Assembly: GCA_036936605.1 (NCBI GenBank)
Contig: JAUPFV010000005.1
Coordinates: forward strand, 45,900,742-45,964,741
Origin: Limnanthes douglasii subsp. nivea
Taxonomy: Eukaryota; Streptophyta; Magnoliopsida; Brassicales; Limnanthaceae
Direction of reading: 5' to 3'
DNA: 64,000 nt
A model generated the notes under the pieces. The model was not told the DNA's origin and did no database searches. It saw nothing but the letters and a program-made list of their open reading frames with translations. The position numbers were made by a program, and so were the translations under genes. Shown here in pieces: positions 44,641 to 55,860 of the stretch (positions are counted from its first letter, which is position 1; every line of letters starts with the position of its first letter).

Positions 44641-47446
44641 CCCCGAATAGATTAGTTGGTAGACTCCACATCTAGAAACAAGTTATTATCATTCATGGAT
44701 GCCTTCTCTGGTTATAACCAGATACAGGTGGATCTGAAGGACCAAGAACATACTACCTTTGTTACAGATATGGGTCTCCATTGTTATAAGGTGATGCCTT
44801 TTGGGTTGAAAAATGCTGGGGCTACTTATCAGAGGTTAGTGGACAAAGCATTTATTGATCAGATTGGGAGAAATATGGATGTGTATATCGATGATATGAA
44901 GGTGAAAATCTTAGAAGAAGATTTGCGCCTAGCTGATCTTCAAGAAACTTTTGCTAACTTGACAAAGGTTAATTTAAAATTGAATCCAGAAAAATGTGTG
45001 TTTGGGGTGCAATCCGGAAATTTTTTGGGTTATGTAATAAATGAAAAAAGGGATACAGCCTGATCCGGACCAGTTCGATGCCCTATTAAAAATGGACCCT
45101 CCTCGAAATGTTAAAGAAGTACAAAGGTTGATAGGAAGATTTGTTGCATTAAATCGTTTTATTTCAAGGTCTTCGGACAAATGTGCCCTGTTTTTTCAGA
45201 CCTTGAAGGGTGCTAAAGATTTCAACTGGTCTCCACAGTGTGACCAAGCGTTTGATAAAATAAATAAGCATTTGTATTCTCCCAAAACCCTTTTAAGCCT
45301 GTTGACGGAGAAACACTATTTGTGTACTAGGTTGTGTCAGAATGTGCTATAAGTGTAGTGCTGGTAAGAGAGGTGGACAATTATCCTCATCTTGTGTACT
45401 ACATCAGCAAGAGTCTGATAGATGCTGAGAAGAGATACCTAAAGCTTGAGAAGCTGGCACTAGCCCTAGTAATTGCTGCAAGAAAAATGATGTCATATAT
45501 TCAGTCTCATTCCATCAACGTCCGTACATCTTTTCCTTTGAAGAATGTGCTTTAGAAAGCAGACATATCAAGTAGGATGATAAAATAGTCAGTAGAGTTG
45601 GGTGATTATGATATTGATTTTACCCCACGAACTGCAATTAAAGCTCAGTCTGTTGCTGATTTCTTGGTAGAATTTCATTCGAAAAGAAGTACTAAACAAG
45701 CTACAGAAGAGAAAACTAAAAAAGAGTGGGTTGTCTGGACAGATGGTGGATCAAGCACAACGGGTTGTGGGGCTGGGATTGGTTTAGCCTCTCCATAGGG
45801 TGATAAGTTATACAAGGCTATATGCTTTGATTTTAGGGCTTCTAGCAATGAGTCTGAATATGAGGCAGCTATAGCTGGTCTAAAGTTAGTTTTTCTGTGT
45901 GGGACTAAAAGAATTAGATTAACGAGTGATTCTCAGCTACTTATCCACCATGCTCAAGGTCAGTCTGAAGCCAAGAAGGAGCAGTTGATCAAATACTTGT
46001 TCATTCTTAGAGAAGTAGCAGAAAACTTCAAAAATGTTAGCTATGAGCATATTCCTAGATCGGAAAACACACTGGCAGATTCCCTAGCAACCATAGCATA
46101 CTCTGAGTCCTACCCATGGATTCATATACAAGAATTCTGATCCATACAACCAAATCAGAGCAATGAAGAGGATGAGAGCTTAAGTGTGCAAGTGGTTTAA
46201 CCCAAAGATTAGAGATTTCCCCTTCTTCAATACATCTCTGATGGAATTTTACCTCTGGAGAAGGCTATGGCCAGGAAAATGAAACACAGAGCTCGTGGAT
46301 TCTTGATCGTAAGAGAGGCTCTTTATAAAAAAATCGTTTAGCAGACCTCACCTACGTTGTTTGGGGGCTGAAGAGTCCCAAATTGTTTTATATGAACTAT
46401 ATGATGGAGAGGGATCAACACACTGTGGCTATAGAGCTCTAACCCGGAGGGTTTTGTTGGCCGGATACTATTGGCCTTCCATTATGGCGGATGCTAAGGA
46501 ATTGGTGAAGAAATATGACCCATGCCAAAGATGTGGCAACGAAATTCATGTCCCATCTGTTCATATGGATTCAATTTCTGAGCCAGTTCCTTTTGCTCGT
46601 TGGGGACTGGATTTAGTTGGGCCTCTACCAATAGCGTCCGGAGGGTGCAGAACTATTATTGTAGCCATTGATTATTTCTCAAAGTGGATAGAAGCAGACC
46701 CCCTTGCAAGAACTACTTCGAAAGCTGTCATAAAATTTATCTTGTCTAACATTTGTTGCAGATTTGGGGTTCCACAAAAGATAACCATAGATAATGGCCC
46801 ACAATATGATAATATAGATATGGAGAATTTTTGTGCCTTTAGGGGCATTCAGCATTGGTTCTCTTCTCCTTTCCACCCACAAGAAAATGGTCAATTTGAA
46901 GTGGAAAACAGGACCATTATGTCCGGTTTGAAAAAGAATTTAGAAAGGACTGCTGGGAAGTGGCCAAGCTATTTGTAAGGAGTATTGTGGGCGTACTGGA
47001 GTACTCCTGCAGCTGCTACACGAGAATCTCCCTTTTCCTTGGTGTATGGGATGTATGAAATTACTCATATAGAGGTAACTCTACCATCATACATAGCCCA
47101 TAATTATTCCGAACAGGCCAATGAATTGGAAATTAGAAGTCAGTTGGACTTAATAGAATAAAGAAGAGTGAAGACTCATCTTAGAACCACCCATTACCAA
47201 GGCTTGATGAGAAGAAGGTTTGCTTCCAAAATCAAGAGAAGAGATTTTCATTCAGGGGATAAAGTATTAAGAAAGGTGTTTTTGCATACTAAAGAGAAGC
47301 AGTTTGGTAAACTAGCTCCGAACTGGAAAGGCTCTTATGAGGTCTCCGAAAAACTTAAGCCTGGGACATAGAGGCTTCAAGACAGAGATGGAAGAATCCT
47401 AAAGCACCCGTGGAATATTGAACACCTCCGGTTATATCTGGAATAA
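44641..47446 (+). pseudogene. RT-C pol relic: partial RT, RNase H x2, integrase
   Basis: RT resumes at IDFTDLN near 44598 and includes LVDSTSRNKLLSFMDAFSGY and the catalytic VYIDDMKVK (44880-44906). First RNase H at 45334-45555; second, archaeal-type at 45598-46140 with WTDGGSS and NESEYEAA. Integrase at 46361-47446 with STHCGYRALTRR, LVGPLP, IDNGPQYD and ENGQFEVEN. Stops are frequent: TAG at 45586-45588 hits the same Trp that is TGA in RT-D, and others interrupt integrase (near 46976 and 47161). The end LYLE-TAA is at 47444-47446. Confidence 0.85.
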
Positions 47447-47988
47447 AAGTTGTGTAAATATTTACTTGTTTAAAGTCCATGTAAATATTATGGGGAATAC
47501 TTTTTCCTACCCTAGTGGCGCGGGGAGGTTTTAATGAGGTGTCTGGTTTTTTTCAATGAAATATGATGCCTTCTTAAAATATTTGGAGTGATTTGATTAC
47601 AATTACTTTCAAGTCTTCAATTTAATACTAAAAATCTTTGACAGATCTGATTAATCTGGTTGAATGATGACCATTAAACACATGTCATCGGAGATTTTAA
47701 ACACTCTCATCTTAAATATTTTTAAAGTAAATAAGGGCTCTTTAAACATTAGCCATTAAAATTAAAAGCAAGTATGAAACATAGCAAAAATTGAGTAAGA
47801 TAAGTCTGTCCGGGTAAAAACCGGATAATGATATTAGAACACAAAATATGCCTTGGCCATCCAAGGACTTTAAGTTTTGAGAAAGGCTTAACCGGACTCA
47901 AACCGGACACGATTACAAAATTACCTTGGTCATCCAAGGACTTTAATAGTTCAAAAAATAAATAAAACAAAAAAAATAGTTAAAAACC
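47447..47988. repeat. RT-C convergent 3' region with conserved inverted repeats
   Basis: CCTTGGCCATCCAAGG at 47851-47866 and CCTTGGTCATCCAAGG at 47924-47939 are the counterparts of the RT-D hairpin pair, with CCGGAC motifs between. GTAAATATTTAC at 47454-47465 and GTAAATATTA at 47481-47490 follow the pol stop. Confidence 0.7.
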
Positions 47989-50874
47989 TCAAGGCTTATT
48001 TCCTTCGGATGTTCCTGCGTCACCTCCTTTCTTAGGGCTTTTGAGCTCAGCACTTAAACTCTCCCCGGTTCCTTCTTCTTCATCGGTGGTGGAATCAATT
48101 CCACTAGAATAGTTGTTTTTATCACCATCTGCCATCGTGTGGAATGGGATGTCTTCATACTCTACATATTGCCACAAGGTACCAAACGTCCTCTTCGGAA
48201 ACGTTTGGTGGAAAAGCAGTACCATGTCAGGCTTCACTTCAGCATACTTTTTTTCTAAGGAATCTATCACCCCGTTGGTGTATTCATTAATGTTGGCCTG
48301 AATTATTTGATCCTGCTCTTTTACCAAGTCTTCTTTCTCCTTAGTTTCCTTTGACACAACCTCTTCAAGAGAAATCTTTTCGACGGACAAGGTCTGGATG
48401 GCACCATCTTTGGTCTTCACATCTTCCTTTAAGGTTGAGAGATCTTTCTCCAAACCAGAGCACTTAGTTTAAAGCTCTGTGTTAGCTTTCTCCAAAGTGG
48501 ACAACTTGGTTGACAGATCTTCCTTGTCCTTCTTCAACTCTTCAAGCTCCTTCTTCAGTGCCTCAATGCCATGGTTAGCGTTGATGAGGTTAGTTGACAG
48601 AGTTTCCTTGTTTGTGTTGAGGGTGTTGATGAGAGTAGACTGATTCTTCACTTGCATTTCCAAGTTAAGTACTGGTTGAATATGACCCAGAAGAGAATGA
48701 GCCACCACATCGTTCTCCACAAAAATAGTATAGGACTTGCCATTGTAAGTCACCATATTAGAAGAGCTTGAAGGACGGTAGGGGCCAGCGAAGTCATCTT
48801 TCTCGAAATCATTGAAATAAAGATCAATGTCTTGGAAGGCACTGATGCCTACTCCATCAATCTCTCCTCAGGTACCTTCTCCGGATTGCAGTCCGGTAGG
48901 AATCTTCTCTGCTAAGGTGGAATCAATGGGGTCTGTTGGAGGTAGAGGCTCTGAAGGGCGAAGGATTACTTCTTCCCCTAAGGTGACATTTTTCTTCTTA
49001 ACAATCCTCTCATCGCTACTTGCTCCCCTCTTCCGGTCCTTTTTAGGGGGCCTTGGTGGATTTTGTGATTCACCTACCTCCTTAACGGTTTCATCTTCAA
49101 CTACCTTGAGCAAGGTAGCATCGATCCATCCTAGGTTCCCCGGAGCGGTCTCTTCAGTAGCAACCCAAACTGCCTCTGTTGCAGCCTTTTTTCTGTCCCT
49201 TTCCCTTCATCTTACTAGGAGCTTTGGCTCTGGAAGGCAAGGCCAGTTTTCCATATTTTTCCTATGTTCGCTTAAGGATGATAGCTAGGGGAGGTGGTGT
49301 AGTAAGTTCTTCCCATGTGAGATTCGGCCTTTGGTATTCCACAAATGGGATCTCACCAAATTTCCAAAAGTAAAACAGTTGTGGAAAGCGTTCCCCCAAT
49401 GTTTTGCGGCCCACGCATTCAGCTTGGCACATGTAGTCTGCCCCTCCTCCAGATAACTGGTGTACTCCTTGGGTAATACTGACAAGGAAGAAATGAGTGA
49501 TTCAGGAGTGGAATATTTGTAAAAATAAGAAGGAGAAAAATAAAAAACAAGATTGAAGACTTACTTGTACTCTTCCACCTGCTAGTAAGCATGCTAGGGT
49601 TAACCTTAGCTTTGATCTTTCTCCCATTCTCCCATGACCCACTAATGAACAAGAACTGAGTTTTCCAGTTCTTCTCCAACTCCAACAAATCATCGACCAC
49701 TTTGAAATTGTCTCCCATGTTATGGTGATAAAATGGGATGTGATGATTTTTGCACAGGCTTGCCACAGAGGCTGATTGCTCCATATGGAGAGGAATACCG
49801 GACAACCTCGATGCCATTATGCAGGAAAGGAGGGAGAACCAAGCGTTTGGACTTAACTGGCTTGGGAAAACCTTAATCAGGTGAAAATACTTGACGATCT
49901 CTGGGTCTAAGGGGAATCTGAGCCCCCAGTTGAACAGCTCGGTGTAGATAATAATTTCATTGATTTTGCAGTCCATCAGAGTCTCCGGGGTGACTGGTAT
50001 CCTCACATTCACTGATTCTGGGATCTCCCACTTAGTCCGGATCCGGCCCAGCTCGACAATATGAGTATAAACGTAGTTGATATTCTGCATGGCCAACAAA
50101 TACTTCAGGTTGACCTTCTGGAAGCAAGTTCCTACCTTGCCCTCCAAGCACTCGGAAGATCCGGATGGGCCATTCCAACCTTCACTTTGCCTTTCCCTTT
50201 TCTGTCAGAGGCAGCATCCCCAGTTTTCCCTCAGGCTTCAGTTTCGAAGGGGGCCTCTTTGATACTATCTTCCATCACTTCTTCCATCATTGTGGAAGGT
50301 TTATTGGTTGTTGTGGATGGAAAGGTGTCAGCTTCTGGCTCAATGGTCTGTCCATATGGTTGAGCACAAGTTTCTTCTAGAGGTCTGGTGTCCGCTTGGG
50401 GCTCAGTTCCGAAGGACTTCGCTTGGGCTTATTTCGAGGGGCTCTTATAGAAATCTCTGATCCTGATGGTTTGTCTTTGGATACAGACTTAGAGGTCCCC
50501 GGTTTGGAGGACTTTGATTGTGAGGCAGTTTCTTGGCCTTTCACCAAGCAACTGCCTCACAATCAGATCCCATGGCTAAAAAAGGGGAGGGTTTTCTAAC
50601 GCTTGATACTGTTTTTTCTTTGGTAGTAGAAGGTTGGGACTCCTGAACAGAGGAGCCTGATAGGATTGGTGAAAGGTTTGGCTTGAATAGACGTTTGGGT
50701 TTTGGATTCCTGATAGAAGATGATCCTTGATCAGCTTCTTGGGATGGTTTATCAGACTTGTCGCTTGGGGAGACTAGCAGCAATGCGTCTCCCTCGTTCA
50801 ACTTTATTTGCTTTCTCTAATTCGTACAAATTCAACTAGCCGCCTTTTACAAGAGCGTTTCTAGCTGTGAACAT
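47989..50874 (-). pseudogene. RT-C antisense gene (aORF)
   Basis: Minus strand from the ATG at 50874 (MFTARNALVKGG, then TAG where RT-D has Trp) to the stop at 47989-47991. Exon 1 ends at 49565 and exon 2 starts at 49478. The conserved domain is intact at 50147-49580 (WEIPESVNVRIPVTPE, LFNWGLRFPLDPEIVKYF, SGSWENGRKI). After the intron come LPKEYTSYLEEGQTTC, Lys-rich patches, a coiled coil around 48750-48300, the DMVLLFHQTFPKRTFG block near 48230, and a short Ser/Glu-rich tail. Several frameshifts, so not functional as it stands. Confidence 0.8.
49479..49564 (-). other. Intron of the RT-C antisense gene (86 nt)
   Basis: Minus-strand donor GTAAGTCTTC, acceptor TTCCTTGTCAG. Joining gives ATA-TTA-CCC-AAG-GAG, matching QLPKE in RT-D and RT-E. 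Same codon phase and alignment position as the other two copies. Confidence 0.75.
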
Positions 50875-50966
50875 AAAACTACCTAAGAACGATTTTGAAA
50901 GCAAGGGTGAAAGCTCTATAAAAATTCGTAGAGTGATGAAGATAATGAAACAGTGAAAGAAAATGG

Positions 50967-51144
50967 TTTATATATTAGTGGGAAAAAACAACTGATACTT
51001 AGGAGAAGACGAAGAGATTCGAGCAATGATCCAATACGGCGCTGATGTAGGAAAAATTAAATGCAGAGGTTACTTTTTAGGCTTAGTAGGAGCGCCAATC
51101 TAGGTAAAAACGGTTGGTAGGTCAAATCAGAATGCGACACGTGT
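50967..51144 (-). promoter_or_regulatory. Putative promoter of the RT-C antisense gene
   Basis: Minus-strand TATATAAA at 50974-50967, about 93 nt before the ATG at 50874, with the palindromic G-box ACACGTGT at 51137-51144 upstream. The CCAAT-type box is altered (GATTTG). Confidence 0.55.
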
Positions 51145-51300
51145 CTCACGATCCAAAGAAAAACTCTTAAAATTCTGAGAGGAAATCAGTCCGGACAAAT
51201 CTCGAAACAAACACAGGAACGGGTCGGAAAATATCGTTACTGACTAAGTGAATTTTTTAGTCCTACCAAAGATTTTTGACAAAGCCTAAAAAGGGACTAC

Positions 51301-51679
51301 TGATGAGTCTGGATAAATCTACCACTGCTTACTGAGATATCCGGACAAGGTTAATTCGGACATAAACTTCCTACTGAACTATCCGGATAGGACAAAAGTA
51401 TAAAATAACTAAACACCTTTTGACTAAACTAGGTGCCAATCAGCTTATTAAGTAAATGGGTCCTTAAACTTGACCCGGTTTCATAATTCGACCTGAAAGC
51501 CCATGAGTCCACCATTAAGGGTATAAATACCCCAACTACTTTTATTAATGAGGGTAATGAACATTTAATACAACCAGGCAGCTTAAATCTCTCACTACAA
51601 AACACCCTAACATTTAATACTCTTATAACTCTCCAAAACATGTGACAAAATTACCCTCAGCCTAAAATAAACCACATCA
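51301..51679 (+). repeat. RT-C 3' LTR (379 bp)
   Basis: TGATGAGTCTGG to CCACATCA, preceded by the PPT-like AAAAAGGGACTAC (51288-51300). Sense TATA box TATAAATA at 51522-51529. Similar to the RT-B LTR and more distantly to RT-D. The 5' partner is missing. Confidence 0.85.
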
Positions 51680-51686
51680 GTTGATG

Positions 51687-51745
51687 CTCATTTTATTGTT
51701 CTCTTACTTTACGTGGATGATATGCTTATTGTTAGGAAGAATACT
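51687..51745 (+). pseudogene. Ty1/copia RT fragment
   Basis: Directly right of the RT-C LTR, the frame reads DAHFIVLLLYVDDMLIVRK, the copia RT catalytic YVDDM motif. Fewer than 25 codons survive. It may be the other side of the copia element whose LTR lies at 31165, but this cannot be proven from so little sequence. Confidence 0.65.
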
Positions 51746-52084
51746 TCGTACTTGGTATTTAATTTAGGATCATTATCTCTAATCATATTTGTATCCAGGG
51801 TGAGTGTTGTTAGTTATGTAACCTTTGTCACGATCATATGAGGCAAAAGACACATAAATCGGGATCAAGGTCAATATTGGAAATTATGTAACTTTTACCA
51901 TGATCATAAGAATTTTTTCCTAGGCAAAAGAACCCTTGATCACGATCAAGGTTAATTTGGTTGCGGCAAAAAACTTTGGTACCTTCTGGTTTTGCTACAT
52001 TGTAGTTTTACGTTATAGCAGTCCATGTCACGTTAGGTTATAAAAATTGTTCTCTCATGTTTATCTGAATGGATCCTAATCTAG
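51746..52084. other. Non-coding, imperfect duplication
   Basis: 51765-51797 shares TTAGGAT..TTATCTCTAATCATATTTG with 31743-31771. Two diverged copies of a TTATGTAAC.TTT...GATCA..AGGCAAAAGA segment lie at about 51815 and 51883. No gene. Confidence 0.45.
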
Positions 52085-52627
52085 TTATAAACTAAGTAAG
52101 AGCCTGTGAAATAAATAAAGTGGTTCGATAAGGTATCCTCTACAAGCTGATCTATTCGAGGGTCTAGAAATTAATCATTAAGACGGGTCTTGTTTAGGTC
52201 TGTGAAATTAATGTGCATGCGCTCCCAACCATACTTATTTTGAATTAGTGTCGGATTCATGGTCCAAATGTGATAATAAAAGTCCTCAAAAATATGTCAT
52301 ACTCCGCTCAACTTGTTTATTTTGGGCACAATAACATCAATCTTTCCTTAGAAAAAAAAATTGTGTATTTTTCTTGATTAGACGGAAGAGATGGTCAATG
52401 GCTAGGCCATGATAAATACTATTTTTGAGTACTCTAGTCACATCATATGTCTTCCATGTAAAAATATCAATTTATTAGTAGAAAAAAAAAGCTAAAGTGT
52501 TAGTACGTAAAGTACATAAGAGTCTCACTATAACTCTTCATTCTTGTTCAAGACGTAACTCTACTTCTTTAAAATCTTCCCTAGGTTCTACCAATTGCGA
52601 GGAATCCCATGGATCATCCACATTATT
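52085..52627 (-). pseudogene. Gypsy RT N-terminal relic (Tat-like), left of the copia insertion
   Basis: Minus-strand fragments across frames: RMHINFTDLN and PRIDQLVEDT near 52230-52150, matching RMCIEFTDLN and PRIDQLVDST of RT-D. A linker-like stretch (IDIFTWKTYDVT) follows to the right. Strongly decayed. It probably continues at 55372 beyond the inserted copia element. Confidence 0.65.
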
Positions 52628-52940
52628 TGAAACAAATCTGAACAGACATGAACTGACAGATAGTTTGATTTTATTACTTGAAGAATGAAACAAAAGAGTT
52701 CATTTCTTATAGAAAATATGATTCTCACTACTCTACTAAAATCACTTAGTAATTTGAGACTTACAAACTTCTTAATATAACTCCCACTACTCCACTAACA
52801 TTATTTAATAGTTGGGAATTGATTGGGAACTGTCTGCTTCTATTGGGAACTTTGTGGGAACTGCCTGCTTCTTTGTAACTGCAATTATAGGAGTAAAGAA
52901 TGCACTAATTTGCGACACTCCCCTTAGTGCATTCTTTCGA

Positions 52941-53060
52941 TCAACTAGACCACGAGAAATTTGTTGAACCAGTATCGAAACAATAGCCTGAAGTGGACCA
53001 TTTGTAATTCACATTGTCAGTCCAATCAGTATCAACAAACCCACATAAACGAAACTTTGC
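52941..53060 (-). pseudogene. Copia RNase H remnant inside the non-autonomous element
   Basis: Minus-strand reading LCGFVDTDWTDNVNYKWSTS then GYCFDTGSTNFSWSS matches the copia RNase H signature (GY.DSDWA.D...RKSTSGY.F.LG...SWSS). It shows the element derives from a full copia by internal deletion. Confidence 0.75.
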
Positions 53061-53816
53061 AGCAGCTTTGTCAAACACACTTTGAGCTGCTTCACATGTA
53101 ATGGTTGCTTTGAGTGCTTCTGAACACAACTCAATTTTTAGCTCATGCAAGTCAACATGAGCATCTGGGTCAACACTCACATGGGTACGGAAAAATTGTG
53201 AAAAATCGAACAACCAATCATCAATTTTAATTTCCTTACTCTCTTGTTCTTCTGATTTCTTTTGACCTTTTTGTCGAGTTTATCGAAATATATAATCTCA
53301 TATTTTAAAATAGAACCACAGAGAGAAGATAATTCACTTCCATCCACTTTAATTTCCTGAATCTCATGAGGTTTCTCCTCTCCTTCCTCCAACAAAAGAG
53401 GTTCTTGTTATGGATCAACCTCAACAATATGCAACCTCAACATTGAAACTGAGTCAACTACATTTTATTCAAGTTTACTATCCATAGATAACTCTTCCAA
53501 TCTGAGCTCGATCGTACACGTTATTGTCAATAAATCTCCATCGTTATCCTTATACTTGATCAAAACTGACTTTACGCTGAAAATTTTGTACTCACAATCC
53601 TCCTCAAAACCTTAAAGTTACAATTAATAGGATTTCTACTAAGCCTTATATTATGCCCATAAACAAGCTTCAATTTTCTTCACTTGATTTGACCAGCCAT
53701 CTCTCCTAGCTGCTTACGAACCAATACCGCATTCAACTCAGATAAACCCGCTTCAACTTGACCATCATGGCATATTGCCGTAATAATACCGTTTTTAGAA
53801 GAGCCCTACAAAACCT

Positions 53817-54979
53817 TCAACATAACCTTGGATGATTCGCCTTTTCTCTCACACGGACCCTTGCTGTCACGATACCACTTTGTTGCTTCTCTACCTTATT
53901 ATTACCACTAGACAACACATCCGAACCATTCTGTACCTTTTTCGGTGTGAGGCGTGCAGGCAGACAAGGCCTGAGTACATGAATCGGTGCACTGCGGACA
54001 ACTGAGGCACCAAGGGAAACTGGTTGATTAATAACTGATGTCATGTTGTCTGGTTGATTAACAACCTCAATTGAGAAATATCTTTCACATTGTCTCTCAT
54101 TGCTCTCTTCAACATCATATGCAACATTTGCATCTAATTCGACGATTTTTGAATAACAATTTGGTTTAATGTGGCCTAGTTTGCCACACTTCTTACAAAC
54201 AAGCTTTTCACGACAATCCAACTTCATGTGTCTAGTCCTTCCACATCTAAAACATGTTAGTTTAAAGTGTTTTTTTAACTCCCCTTCATTCCATTTCTGC
54301 TTACCACCATTTTGAAAATGACCTTGTATGTTTTTCCACCTTGACCTGTCTTTAGTAAAATGTGTATCTTCAACATCAACAGAATACTTACCAAGCATTT
54401 GTTTAACCAATTCTTCTTGATTAGAGAGTAGGTTATCTAACTCAACAATTGATGGTTGGTTAACCCATCCTTGTATTGATGATATAAACGGCGTGAAGTC
54501 AGATCGTAATCCACGAATCAAATAATGTCTTAGCCTTGCATCACTAATAGGTTCATCACTGTCCAAACCTGAAATTTCTGAACATATATTCTTAACCTTA
54601 AGAAAGTAATCAGATTACCTTGGGTTAAAGAAGCAAGATCATTCTCAAGGTATTAAAAATGCATAGTATTTATCTGCGTAAATAACCTGTGAAGAGTATC
54701 CCAGCTATCATTTGGAGAATCCAATGCACAAACATGATCAATAAATTCCTTACCGATCGAAGTTCTCAACGCGAATAAAGCCTTTCCGCACCGTACTTTC
54801 CATTTCCTCATTAACTCAGCGTTTTTTGTAGTATCACTAAGAAGTGTCTTGTTACTGGAAACAAGATCTCATAAATCTTGTCCTTGAAGGAAGGCCTCCA
54901 TACACAACCGCCAATATTGGTAATTGGTTCCAACAAGCTTCTCTGTAAACATAGGAGAAGCTGAATTACTTCCATTCAT
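53817..54979 (-). pseudogene. Gag of the non-autonomous copia element
   Basis: Minus strand from the ATG at 54979 (MNGSN, then KLVGTNYQYWR, a typical copia gag start) to a stop at 53817-53819. The UBN2-type gag core carries a stop in place of Trp (GQDL stop DLV near 54870) and a frameshift near 54590. The C-terminal frame 54566-53817 is clean, with two CCHC zinc knuckles, CFRCGRTRHMKLDC and CKKCGKLGHIKPNC, for RNA binding. The second lacks nothing; the first has the normal C-C-H-C spacing too. Confidence 0.75.
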
Positions 54980-55371
54980 ATTGATTTAAAAGTAATAATA
55001 CTTGACAAGATTTCTCTAGGTAATAAAATCGAACACTTTATATGCAGAGACCTTGCTCTGATACCATGAAACAAATTTGAACAGACATGAACTGAAACAA
55101 TTTGAACGGACATATAGTTGTATTTTATTACTTGAAGAATGAAACAAAAGAGTTCATTACTTATAGAAAATATGATTCCTACTAACCCACTAACATCACT
55201 TAGATATTTGAGACTTTCAGACTTCTGAATATAACTCTCACTACTCCACTAACGTTATTTAATAGTTGGGAATTGATTGGGAACTGTCTGCTTCTATTAG
55301 GAACTTTGTGGAAACTGTCTGCTTCTTTGTAACTACTATTATATGAGTAAAGAATGCACTAATATGTGACA

Positions 55372-55860
55372 ATCATTATCAACCAAGCCTCATGGGTCTA
55401 TTATAATATTTTTCTATAAAGCAAAGATAAAGACCTCTTACATACTGGCATATATCATTGGTTCAATAATTGTTGTAATTAATTAATATATATTTTTTCA
55501 GACGAAGACAGAATAACACTCACACGAGACTCACTGACTACTACGTAAAATACATATTATTCAATTTATATAATATGTTACATATTGGTTAACTGTGGAA
55601 GCTATTGCATGCATTAACATTAACCAAGGTTTACCAAATATAGTGTTGTATGTGGGTAGATTGACTACCATAAAAATACATTAGACCTTCTGTTATTGGC
55701 TGGGTCGACCAAGGCCTACATTGGCGTATTCTTCGACAAGAGATGTTTCTTAACCAGTTAATCCAGACAGTGCATGAGTTTCTTTAAGTAATCTAGGTTC
55801 GTTCTTGATTTTTCTATAACCCGCCTTAAATAGTACATCGGCAAAGCTACGGATTTTAAG
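55372..55860 (-). pseudogene. Gypsy protease relic, right of the copia insertion
   Basis: The minus-strand translation near 55680-55590 reads FMVVNLPTYNTIFGKPWLML then MHAIASTVNQ, matching VVDCPTCYNVILGRSWISRM and MHAVTSTVHQ of RT-D protease. With 52085-52627 it forms one decayed minus-strand Tat-like element interrupted by the copia insertion. Confidence 0.65.

Larger units (their letters stand above)
43685..51679 (+). mobile_element. RT-C: Tat-type Ty3/gypsy element, main part
   Basis: Plus-strand element. Together with 31793-32361 it forms one copy, interrupted by RT-D. Order: gag C-terminal part, truncated protease, RT, RNase H x2, integrase (stop 47444-47446), convergent region, antisense gene (minus strand), PPT and 3' LTR (51301-51679). 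An internal deletion near 44582 removes most of the protease and the RT N-terminus. Moderately decayed, older than RT-D, which is inserted in it. Confidence 0.9.
52628..55371 (-). mobile_element. Non-autonomous Ty1/copia element (2.7 kb)
   Basis: LTRs at 52628-52917 (3') and 55067-55371 (5') are similar over their whole length, with minus-strand ends TGTC(A/G)CA and TTTGTTTCA. A perfect initiator-Met type PBS, TGGTATCAGAGC, adjoins the 5' LTR (55066-55055). A short PPT ACTAAGGGGAG adjoins the 3' LTR (52928-52918). The interior keeps gag and a short RNase H remnant but no protease, integrase or RT. Inserted in the gypsy relic that appears on both sides. Confidence 0.8.
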
